From NCBI RefSeq assembly GCF_040802235.1, contig NC_133164.1:90264302-90328301 (forward strand): 64,000 nucleotides of DNA, in the 5' to 3' direction. The notes beneath the pieces were generated by a model. It was not told the DNA's origin. It did no database searches and saw only the letters and a program-made list of their open reading frames with translations. Numbering within the stretch: position 1 is the first letter of the stretch; the number at the start of each line of letters is the position of its first letter. A program made the position numbers and the translations under genes. The stretch is from Manis javanica (taxonomy: Eukaryota; Chordata; Mammalia; Pholidota; Manidae). Of the stretch, positions 24,140-33,726 are shown piece by piece.

Positions 24140-24370
24140 TGCGGTGGGTGTTTATGTGTAGTGTGTGTGTCCTGTTAGTGTTTGTGATATTATGTGTAGT
24201 GTGTGTGTCCTGTTAGTGTTTGTGACATTGTTTATTATAATATATGGAATGAGGAGGTGCCAGTGAAGGTTCGCAGAGCAGCGACGAAATCAAAAGGTTC
24301 GCAGAGTGGCGACGAAATCAAAAGGTTCGCAGAGTGGCGATGAAATCAAAAGGTTCGCGGAATTAGCGAC
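24140..24370 (+). repeat. ERV-K leader tandem repeats
   Basis: Two arrays. The first is a 'tatgtgtagtgtgtgtgtcc' block used twice (about 24150-24232). The second is about four copies of a 28-bp unit built on 'aaggttcgcagagtggcgac' (about 24264-24370). Function unknown. Confidence 0.8.
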
Positions 24371-24599
24371 GTCCATCTAAATCATAACTAGGATACTTCC
24401 CCCTTTAGAGAGAGGATGGGGACGGAGGACCAGGATTGGGTTTTTCTTCGGGGCCACTAAGGGAAAACAGCCTAAAAAGGCCTGTGTGGGTACCTCAGTA
24501 GCCCCTCACCAAAGAAAAGAAGGAAGCAGCCCACACTTTAGTACAAGAACAGATAGCAGCTGGTCACCTCCAGCCCTCTACCTCGCCATGGAACACACC

Positions 24600-25236
24600 T
24601 ATTTTTGTAATTAGGAAAAAGTATCAAAGACAGTTTCTTCTCCATCCTGCTTCACCCCAGAGACTGTCAAAGGTTTATTGCCACAGGGCATGGCTAATAG
24701 CCCCACCATGTGTATGTAAAGAAGGCCTTACAAACTGTCAGGAAACAGTTTCCCCTGATAATCATCTATCATTATATGGATGACATCCTTTTGTGTCATG
24801 AGAGCAGCAGGGAGCTAGAGACAACCCTCAGGGTCAGGGTATGGTGGAACGCACCCACCTCACCCTCAAGAATGCCTTATATAAACAAAAAGGGGTAATA
24901 GGAGAAGATTTTAGAACACTGGACAAAAATGGCCGCAGTGCAGCAGAGTGGCACGGCCAACAATCCAATCCAAAACACATGCCTAAAGTTTTGTGGAAGG
25001 ATGTGTTGGAAGGAACATGGAAAGGCCCGGACCCAGTGATAATCTGGACCCGAGGCTCGGTTTGTGTTTTTCCACAGGACCAGCAGAACCCCGTTTGGGT
25101 GCCTGAACGTCTGATACGCAGAGTGGAAAACCCTGGAGCAGAGGTACAAGATGATCGCACTGCTTCTGCTCCTGCCGTGGATCCTACAGCAGGCGACGGC
25201 GGAGCCGAGCTGCAGCTGCAGCCACCACCACGCTGA
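24600..25236 (+). pseudogene. pol: ERV-K pol remnant: RT scrap joined to integrase C-terminus
   Basis: Broken RT reading with an intact YMDD at 24773-24784 (open frame 24710-24898). It jumps near 24835 to the integrase end: an open frame from 24841 with GMVERTHLTLKN (the catalytic glutamate region), WKGPDPVIIW, VCVFPQD and PVWVPERLIRR. These words are typical of betaretroviral integrase C-termini. RT thumb, RNase H and most of integrase are deleted. The frame overlaps the env start. Confidence 0.8.
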
Positions 25237-25556
25237 CTATCACCATTCCTACGGCAGAGACGCTGAATGGTCTGTCCCAGGCCACTGCCTCGGCAATGAC
25301 AGCGCAGAACATCATCAATGGCCATTTTAAGAATGGGATGGCCTTGGTCAACCAACGCATGAACCTTCTTCAAGAACAATTGGACCTCTTGGGGGAGGTT
25401 TTGTCTGTGGGCTGCGTATATGAGGGTGTATTACTGGTATTGCTAATTGTGGGCCTCTCCTGCTTGGGAGGAAAGTCTGTTACAAAAACAGCAACGGGGA
25501 GAACGGAAGGTCCTGTTGCAGGCCATGGCAGCGCTAGAGGAAGGCATCTCCCCTAG
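25151..25556 (+). pseudogene. env: ERV-K env remnant: signal peptide and TM fragment
   Basis: ATG at 25151 opens a hydrophobic signal peptide (MIALLLLLPWILQQATAE). It soon leaves frame. A second frame, covering 25296-25556, has LNGLSQATASAM, a heptad-rich helix with NGHFKNGMALVNQRM, then a hydrophobic span (LLVLLIVGLSCLGG). SU is absent. This is a deletion product, not a working envelope. Confidence 0.7.
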
Positions 25557-25747
25557 AGTATGGCTTAATATGCTGGATCAGTAGTCAAGGACGGGTAAGA
25601 TCGGGAGCTGCGCATATCAACCTAAGACAGGGCGCAGACCTAAGCTGTCTGTTGCCTGAGGACGGGTAAGAATGCCACAGACTCTGGACAACCTAAGACA
25701 GGCATGATCCCGACAGCCCTTTGGTTATAAAACAATAAAGGGGGAGA

Positions 25748-26063
25748 TGTGGGGGCCCAGCCTACGGCCGAGGCTGAGCCCCACTCTAGCTGGACAACGC
25801 CCTCTTCCCTGTTGGGGATTGGCCCAGCATACTTCCGTACCCGTGCACAGCTCGTGCTGCCCGCTTAGAGTGGCGCGTGACACCTATCCGCTTAAAGGTC
25901 ACGCATGATACTGTCCCGGATTGGTTGGGTGACTGAATATAAGGGAGCCCGCCGGGAGGGAGAAGAGCTGCCCGACAACTGCTGTAACCACCGTGAGAGA
26001 ATAAAGCCTAGAGAAGAATCAAGACCTTGGGCGTGTTGCTTCGGTCCCTGAAGGGTCGCGACA
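25748..26063 (+). repeat. ERV-K 3' LTR
   Basis: 316 bp, preceded by the polypurine tract 'aaagggggagatg'. It lacks 7 bp present in the 5' LTR near the AATAAA. Confidence 0.9.
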
Positions 26064-26550
26064 ATATCAAAAGGCTGCCTGCCCAGCCCCCAAGGTGGGT
26101 TGAGGTATTGTCTACTTGCTAAAGAATCCTGCCTCTTGAACTTCCTGGGTGTTAAAATGCAATCTTATCTTCAAGATGGAATTCTTCCTGCCCTTTACTA
26201 TGCTGTTTATAGCTGGGTCTGCATGCTAAGTTAGTTGCTCAGTTTGCAAAATCACCTCGTCAGATCTGAAGGAGCTAAGACAGCACATAGGCCTGGGCCT
26301 TTAGTATGCTAAAGTGAATCTTCCACATGGTTACAAAAGTTTAGCATAATAAAACGTGTTCTACTCTTCTTTATCTGGGGAACATTAACTGATTTCACTG
26401 AAGAATGATTTTAGAGCTCAATGTTAAACAGAGCTTTAGCAGGGGGGTCTTTCCTGGCATGTAGTTACATTGCTCTGACTGCAAATATCCTGTCCTGCCC
26501 CCTCCAGAGTCCCTCACCCTACTCTGACTGCATCCATGGTCCCTGTCTCA

Positions 26551-28735
26551 TTCCCCCCTCTACAGACAGAGACGCTAGCTGCTGCTAGGGAAAGGGGGCA
26601 ATGACCACTCTAGCTGCTTCATGGTGAGAGGAGGCACAGTAAGGGGTGCAGCTAGGTCTCCATCAGTGGACAGTTGAGAGGGCTTCAGAAGATGGACACT
26701 TCTATTCTAGGTTCTATTTCTATTATTATTTGCAGTTTCATGGCTTCTAGGCAAGATAGAACAAATCATGTTATTAAGTTAAGCAGCAATATCTGGAGTT
26801 GGATTTTCCATTCTGGAAGGACAAACTTGATGAGATTAAGAATGCATAGTTGAATATGAGAACTAGAAATAGTAAAACTTTAATTGAAATGGTAGGAGAA
26901 AACTAAAACCTCTGGGAAATCATAGTTAAATATTTTGAAGAAGCTAGAATTCTGGATATAGTTTATGTCTCAATGACTAGTACTAGGATTTAGTATGGAC
27001 AAGGCTGCATTATTGAAACAATACTTTTCTCTAAAATCACCCTCATTTTTATTAGAAGTAACCAGATTAAGAAAATAGTTAACACTTGGCTGTATTATTT
27101 GCATAAGTGCAGCAAGAAGAGCAATTGATTACATAGGCTCTTTTAAATGTGCTTTGCTGGAACTTTTTGTAAAGACCTTCAGATTGAACTTTTAAAGGCT
27201 TCTCCAGGCCAGAAAGCCAAGTAAGACTTGCCCTCAGGTTTTGCCTGGGGTACTTGTAGATTTGGGTGAATTCCTCTCTTCTAGAGGTCAAGACATCCTG
27301 AGGTTCCTGCACCTGCCAGGAAGTGACCTTCCTTACTCACCTGGTAAGGCTGCTGGGAACTCTGTAAGCAAGGTACCAGGCCAGTTCTTCCAACGGGCTT
27401 TGTTGGCTCTATAAAGTCAACCTTAGTTCCTTAAAGCTGTTCATATCTGAGCTTACACACATGTCTCTCAGGTATGACATTCCAGTCCAAGCCTTGGTAG
27501 TAAAACCAGTGTTTTTAATTGGTCCTCTTACAAGGAAAGCAGGTTCTTATTGAACTTATGTAAATACTGCCATGAAATATAAAAATACTGAAAGCTTTTA
27601 AATTCTTGAGGGATCAGGTAGAGAGAAAGATAAGTCTTTCAATTCTGCTTATAAAGGTATTGTCATTTATGAAACTGTTGTCAGTCAGCTTAAGAGAAAA
27701 AGCTTTAAACACTTTATCAGCAACATTTGAAAGAAAAAGCCACAAAGTCATCTTCCTTGGTTTACTTAATCTTATGTAACCAATACCTGTTCTGCCAAAA
27801 TGTAGTTCTTTACTAGCTTAGGATTAATGGAACAGTGGCTATAAATGACAAAAGACTTACAAATGACAATGGTTAAAGATCTGATGAGAGCTTACTCTAA
27901 GACAGTTGACATAAGGAAATTCTGATATTTCTGTAACAAAACATTCAGTAACAAAGTTTAGCATCATTCTTTTTCATAGTGCTTTCCAGGTAATTAAGCA
28001 GGTAATTATATATCAGATAAATAAGCCAAATTAGCCAAATACTTTCTCCAATGAGAAAAAATTCCTCTGACATGTTCCAGGGGCCTTCTGGAAAATATCA
28101 GTTAACTATTAGAACTTAAAACTATTAGGTACTTTAATGTTTAGTAAACACTGAGAAGCAGGCTATTGTAAACTGTTACACTAGCATTCTTTAGATTAAC
28201 AAATTTATGAACATTTTATAATTTCTGTAACTATGAGCTTTACAGCGCAATCTCTCACTAAATACAAAGTATATCTTCTTAACTTAGCAAAACTTTAAGG
28301 TTTTAGGTTACCACAAAGATTCTCAGGCTGTAGGTAGGTATACACACTGTAACACACAATTATTATTAAGAAGTTCACTTGCTACATTTAGTTTACTCAT
28401 TCTTAACAACTATGCTAGATTACTTACAAAACCTTTACTGAATATTAGACAAACTCAAGCCTCTAAGCATTTTATTCTTGAAAGATTTAGCAGATAACAT
28501 CAACTTAAATAACTTTAGGTAAACTTAGACAGCTGATAACCATAAGGACATGTCCTTTTCAGTTCAACTTAAATAAGCATTAATGCTTAATATTTTCTAT
28601 TAGAATTTTCTGGAAATTTTAGAATGCCCATTTTTCACAAGTGCTTGTCTTTAAATCAATTAATACCATCCAGAGGTAGAAAAATCTTTCATCTACACGC
28701 TTAGACACACAAACATGCAGACTGAGACATAATGA
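26551..28735 (-). other. Shared non-coding body in ERV-D
   Basis: Inverted relative to ERV-A and B. On minus it begins at a short gag-like ATG (MSQSACLCV then stop, about 28732) and ends at the polypurine tract AGAGGGGGGAA directly before the 3' LTR. It is homologous to ERV-A 13744-16898 at roughly 75-85 percent by eye, with indels. It contains a short frame on minus, 27312-27079, also open in ERV-B. No retroviral protein is encoded. Confidence 0.78.
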
Positions 28736-30961
28736 CTACAGTTAGCAACACTCTTCATAAAAAGAATATATACACAGACAGATAAACTGACACAGAGACT
28801 TGAGTTACTGATATCCAATGCCTTTCCTTTTAGCTTATTTGACTAAAAGTATTTCAGTTTTCAAGAATACACTCTACGGGCGAGCAGTTTATATAACTGG
28901 GTTAAGGTTTAGATGGCCTCAGACTAACAGGGCTGATGAAGACTCTGAACTGATAGGGACTGTGTGTCTCCAGGGAGCTGGAAATGAAATGCAAGTACAA
29001 TTCTAGCTCTAGTCATTTAAAGCCAGGCTGTATTGCAAAAGATACATTTCTTCTGTTTCAGGGAGTCTAGTTCAAAAACCTCTCAATTTTTGAAGATAAT
29101 GAACTCAATAAGTAGAAAACTAGTTCCACATTATAGTCTATGGGACTGTTGACTATTTTCCTTCCTTGCATTAAAATAAATTTAGCTGTATAACTTTATT
29201 ATATATTTCTCTCAGGGGCCAAGCCGCTCCAATCAGAGAATTTGTATGGAGGCCAGGCTTGGGTGCAGAAGATAAATCACTTTTTTCAGGGTCTGGGGAT
29301 CAAAATTGCTCCCAGTTCTTTAGAATGCATGCCAGAGGCATGTCTGGCTTTAACCTTGAAGAGGATGCTCCCATCTGAAAGAGAGAGAGAGAGAAAGATG
29401 GGTATTTAGCACCTGGTCAGCCTCTCTGTGTGAGGGCATCCCCTCGCCTTGGAACTTAGGTGATAGTGGTCAATCACCCCCTCTGCCAGGCCTACCGGAC
29501 TTAACCACTCCTTACCAGCGTGGCCTGTGCCTTGCCTTGATTCCCCTCTTGCCTTCCCACTAAGCAAGACTCACCTCGGAGCTCTGGATTTAGTGGGACC
29601 TTACCAGTGTGCTCCTACTTACACTTTTTGGGAGTTTCCCTAGTTTTCTCTGCATGAGCTTTCCTTGAGAGCCCCCTGCCTGTATTGTAAGTGCAGGGAC
29701 TGTGACTTCTTGCTGCCAGAGCCCTGACCTAAGTCACAAGCCTGCTTTGCTTTCCCAGGGCTGCAGAAAAGGAAATGCCTAGCCCCAAGATGACTGCCTC
29801 TAAGGAAAGGAGATCAACAGAATAGAGGCATTTACATGTTGGTTTCAGGTTTCAGCTTGATTACTTTAGACTTCATTTGCATGACACAGGAGAAAGTGGC
29901 ACAGGCCTAGGAGGACTGCTTTGAATGGAGAGCAAGGGAACTTTTTGCTAAAGCCAGAAATAAAATTCAGGGGCTGCCACAGACATTTATGGGGGTGGGG
30001 GGACCTATACTCTCAAACACCAGTTTCTGCCACTGCCTGGAAATTATCCCGTGAGCCACCCACTGTAAGAAATCTGATCTATGAGACAAGAGGTCAGGTG
30101 TCATCTGTGACTCTTGCATAGGCAACAGCCTAGCTGGAGGTTCACTCAGCGCTGTCGGATCAATCAGCCGGAGCCGAGATCTAAGGACCACTGTCTACTA
30201 GTCTGGTCTGCCCTTGGAGTCCACAGATTAGGATAGGAAAGTAGGAAATCAGCTTAGCCACTCCCTGACATTCCCGTCTGTCTGGAGCCGGGTGATCAAG
30301 GAGCGGCAGACACTGGGAAACCTTTCACCTGAGACTTAAGACTGGTAGCCGACGCTAATCATCTTATAGGTGGCTAACGGGTGCCCAGACACATTTTTAT
30401 GAGACAAAAAGTGCAGCATTTAGTCAGGAATAAGAGCAGAGCATGGATCTCCTACCTTGTGGTGGTGAGCATCGGATTCCGTGAGATTGATGAAGTTAGA
30501 AGGTAGTTAGGGATGCCCTCTGCCTCATTGAGGCCAGGGTGGCCTGAAGAAGTAGGCTGGAAGTCAGAGACAGAAAGAGAGATGCTCCTCACGGATACCC
30601 ACTTGGGCTGTCGGGGTCTGATTCCAGACACATGGGCCTTTGAGAAGCCGCTGAAGTGTAACCTCGGCCTAGACTCTCACAGGTGCCCACAACCTTCCTC
30701 AGTCCCTCGCATCCTAGGAGATGCCTCTGAAAGGGAATCCTGGCCTCCACTCAGCTGACATTTCTGGCTCCCAAGGGAGACGGGGGATCCACTGAGGGAA
30801 ATGCAGGGGAACCTGTCGCTTGAGACTTTGAGATCTGCAGCTGGGCTAGTCCCATTTAAATGGCTGACAAGCGCCTGATTTTGTGTGCCACAGATGGCTT
30901 CCTTCTATAAGGACAGGGAAAGAGAAGGCAGGCTTGGATGCCGATACTCACCTCCAAAGTT
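28736..30961 (-). other. ERV-D 5' leader
   Basis: 2.2 kb between the primer site and the short gag start; much longer than the 450-bp leader of ERV-A. It contains an early GGAGGTGAGTATC splice-donor-like site near 30953, and imperfectly repeated blocks around 30250-30450 and 30770-30900 ('cctgagactt', 'tggctaacgggtgcc' versus 'tggctgacaagcgcc'). No protein recognised. Confidence 0.6.
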
Positions 30962-30979
30962 ATCCCGGACGAGCCCCCA
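30962..30979 (-). other. ERV-D primer-binding site (tRNA-Pro)
   Basis: On minus: TGGGGGCTCGTCCGGGAT, an exact tRNA-Pro site, four bases after the 5' LTR. Confidence 0.95.
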
Positions 30980-30983
30980 AAAA

Positions 30984-31787
30984 TGATGCCGGGGTTCTTG
31001 TTTGCAGAGCCTAAGAATGAGCTTCACAAACAGTCAAGGTAGGAGAGCAAGGTACAGGCTTTTATTTAGAGATAAAGTGAAGGGACAGAGCTCCCGGCTC
31101 ACGCCAGGAGGGGACAAGAGAGTCCATCGTTGGTGCATTGTCTAGGGGGTTTTATAGGCAGTTGAGGATTTTTTAGAGAATATGAAAAAACTTAGGGGTG
31201 GGAACTTGTTAAGTGGTCCCTGAATATTAAAAATTAACTTAACTGTAAGGAATTTCCTGTCTTGATTTCTCTCTGGAACACAGGCGCTTTGGTCTGGGAG
31301 CATATCAAAAGGCTGCCTGCCCAGCCCCCAAGGTGGGTTGAGGTTTTGTCTACTTGCTAAAGAATCCTGCCTCTTGAACTTCCTGGGTGTTAAAATGCAA
31401 TCTTATCTTCAAGATGGAATTCTTCCTGCCCTTTACTATGCTGCTTACAGCTGGGTCTGCATGCTAAGTTAGTTGCTCAGTTTGCAAAACACCTCATCAG
31501 ATATGAAGGAGGAAAGACAGCACATAGGCCTGGGCCTTTTAGTATGCTAAAGTGAATCTTCCACATGGTTACAAAAGTTTAGCATAATAAAACGTGTTCT
31601 ACTCTTCTTTATCTGGGGAACATTAACTGATTTCACTGAAGAATGATTTTAGAGCTCAATGTTAAGCAGAGTTTTAGCAGGGGGGAGTTCCTTGCATGTA
31701 GTTACATTGCTCTGACTGCAAATATCCCGCCCTGCCCCCTCCAGAGGCCTTTACCCTACTCTAACTACATCCATGGTCCCTGTCTCA
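30984..31787 (-). repeat. ERV-D 5' LTR
   Basis: 804 bp, uninterrupted, with sense ends TGAGACAGGGACC and CGGCATCA. It gives the empty-site sequence for the ERV-K insertion. Confidence 0.92.
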
Positions 31788-32142
31788 AAGGCATTTGGTT
31801 TGCTTTGCTTTAAGTGTTTTTTATCTAATTAATATTGGAAAACGAATAAGATAATAGCAAATAGTTGGGTAAGTTGAAAACGTTGCAAAATGTTACAAAA
31901 TCCTTTGCGTGGGATTGGTTATTTCTAATTCTTTCTGAGAGTAAATGGAAACCACAGTGAGGTTTTCCTCTCTAATGTATCCTCTTGAGGGCAGGGATTG
32001 ACAACCACTTTGAAACCATCCTTCTGATCCCCACTATGTGGGCTCTTTCCTGAACGGTGGCCACTATTGCCATCTTAAAGATCTAGCCAAGATAGAGCAT
32101 CACTCCAGAACAACGCAAGTGTAGGGAATGGCTCCATACCAG
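31788..32142. other. Host unique DNA
   Basis: Between ERV-D and the outer solo LTR. Nothing recognised; it ends in the CCAG target (32139-32142). Confidence 0.55.
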
Positions 32143-32353
32143 TGAGACAGGGACCATAAGTGTAGTAAGAGTAGGATGAGGGCCTCAGGAAAAAGCAAGG
32201 CAAGACAATTACAGTTAGAGTGGTGGAACAACATGCAAGGAAACCCCCTACCAAAACTCCATGTTAAACTTTAATCTCTAGAGTCATTCTTTAGTGAGAT
32301 CAGTTAATATTCCCCACATAAAGGAAAGATAGCCCATGTTTTTATTATGCTAA

Positions 32354-32503
32354 AGTGGGTAAGTTGGGATTCTTATGGCCAGGATCCTTACTGAACTTAA
32401 ACCACCTGATGATGTAACTGGCCCTGTTGCTAGGCTACCACTTCTACACTTTCAGGCAATAAGCTATTATTGCACTATATGGAGTGCTCGGCCCAGTGCT
32501 CTG
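32354..32503 (+). repeat. ERV-L 5' LTR, left half
   Basis: Starts AGTGGGTAAGTTGGG (TG decayed to AG) and matches the 3' LTR from 62812 up to the ERV-F target CTCTG. Confidence 0.88.
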
Positions 32504-32752
32504 TGAAGGGTCCCCAAAAGTAAGATGGCAAACTTCCGGCTTCTCTTCGGGGTCCTCAGTTCCCGCCAGCGCCACCTGAAGCCCAATCACCTCATGCCCC
32601 CCTCCCAATCCCAGCACCTAGCCAACAGCCACCAGCCCCGTAGAAGTGACACCTCAATTAATTCATGCCCCTTCCTATATAACCCAGCACCTTTCCCTAA
32701 TAAAGCGGAACTCTCCGGTGAATTGCTGCTATGTGTCGCTCCTTTCCTTTCA
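32504..32752 (+). repeat. ERV-F LTR 1
   Basis: 249 bp, TGAAGGGTCCC...CCTTTCA. TATA-like 'cctatataacc' near 32675 and AATAAA near 32699. Confidence 0.92.
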
Positions 32753-32753
32753 T

Positions 32754-32771
32754 TGGTGCCGAAACCCGGGA
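32754..32771 (+). other. ERV-F body 1 primer-binding site (tRNA-Phe)
   Basis: TGGTGCCGAAACCCGGGA, an exact complement of the mammalian tRNA-Phe 3' end. Confidence 0.9.
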
Positions 32772-32899
32772 GACGGGACACCCCAACTGGGCCCCGTCTT
32801 CCCCCGACACCAGCAGCAGCTTGCCCTCGTCCTCTTTTTCCGGCGCTGGCTCATCACACTCACCACTCCTCTCTGGCCTTTAGGTAAGTTTTCCCCCCC

Positions 32900-33445
32900 G
32901 AGTGGGCCGCTCTTCCCCGAGCTATCGCAGTGCCATTGACCGTGATCGTCCCGAAAGGCCCTGACGCTCGGGGATGAGGAGGGAACGCTCCCCGCCTCAG
33001 GCCTTCACGGCTGCGGCGGACCCTCAGGCCCCTCCTCCAAAAGCCATAAATCCCCGCCTCAAGCCTTTACGGCTGCGGGGAACGCTCAGGCCCCTCCTCC
33101 AACAGTCATAAACGCATTCACCATCCCTTCCATCAGTGCTGAAAGTTTTTAAGCAAAATTTCCCCGGGGTGGGCCACTCTTCCCCGAGCTATCGCAGTGC
33201 CATTGACCGTGATCATCCCGCAAGGCCCTGACGCTCGGGGATGAGGAGGGAACTCTCCCCGCCTCAGGCCTTCACGGCTGCGGTGGACCCTCAGGGCCCT
33301 CCCCAAACAGCCATAAATCCCCGCCTCAAGCCTTTACGGGTGTGGCGGACGCTCAGGCCCCTCCTCCAACAGTCATAAATCCCCGCCTCAGGCCTTCACG
33401 GCTGCGGCCTACTCTCAGGCACCCCCCTCCAACAGCCATAAACGA
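32900..33445 (+). repeat. ERV-F body 1 leader: GC-rich tandem repeats
   Basis: Five imperfect units of about 62 bp starting 'cgcctcaggccttcacggc' and ending 'agccataaatcc'. Within them is a longer duplication (about 240 bp) starting 'gtgggccgctcttccccg'. The same array is in body 2 at about 39985-40530. Confidence 0.8.
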
Positions 33446-33726
33446 GGTGACTCCTTTGTGGATGAGAACGCTCCCTTTCCCCCCATCCTCCTTCTGCTCC
33501 GTCCGCCGAAAACGCCTAGCGCTAGGTACCTCGTGACTCCGGCACTCTGCCTTCTTAGGGAAGTCTGGGTGACGACCCACACTTCCTAAGAAATTCCGAC
33601 TCGTATACGAGTTTCCGCAGACCACCAAGGATCATCGGGGATGCCCTTTGTCTCCTTGTGGTCTGCTTCCAGTCCGAGGATCTCCGTTCGTCTTCCCCTG
33701 TTTGTCTCCTTCTCTGTCCTTTAGCC

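Larger units (their letters stand above)
23632..26063 (+). mobile_element. ERV-K: compact, deleted betaretrovirus-like provirus
   Basis: LTRs 23632-23954 and 25748-26063. TSD ATATC at 23627-23631 and 26064-26068; the intact ERV-D LTR at 30984-31787 shows the empty site (gagcatatcaaaagg). The 1.8-kb body keeps a leader, an RT scrap with the YMDD motif, the C-terminal end of integrase, an env signal peptide and an env TM piece, each joined by deletions. Gag and protease are gone. LTR divergence is about 8 substitutions (all transitions as I read them) plus a 7-bp indel. Confidence 0.9.
23311..26550 (-). repeat. ERV-D 3' LTR, split by ERV-K
   Basis: LTR parts 23311-23631 and 26064-26550. Removing ERV-K and one ATATC copy restores a sequence collinear with the 5' LTR at 30984-31787. 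Sense ends: TGAGACAGGGACC...CCCCGGCATCA. An AATAAA-type signal lies in 'ctctaaataaaagcctg' (sense). Confidence 0.9.
23311..31787 (-). mobile_element. ERV-D: non-coding gammaretrovirus-like provirus
   Basis: Minus strand. 5' LTR 30984-31787, tRNA-Pro primer site 30962-30979, long leader, short gag start, shared non-coding body, polypurine tract, then a 3' LTR at 23311-26550 that was later interrupted by ERV-K. TSD AAGG occurs at 23307-23310 and 31788-31791. Outside the ERV-K insertion I find no gag, pro, pol or env protein sequence at all. It is the simplest member of the three-element group A/B/D and has its own LTR type, which also occurs as a solo LTR at 32143-63425. Confidence 0.9.

Noticed and set aside
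24264-24370. CRISPR-like or satellite array
   Set aside because: A short direct array of about four units without distinct spacers, inside a retroviral leader of a mammalian genome.
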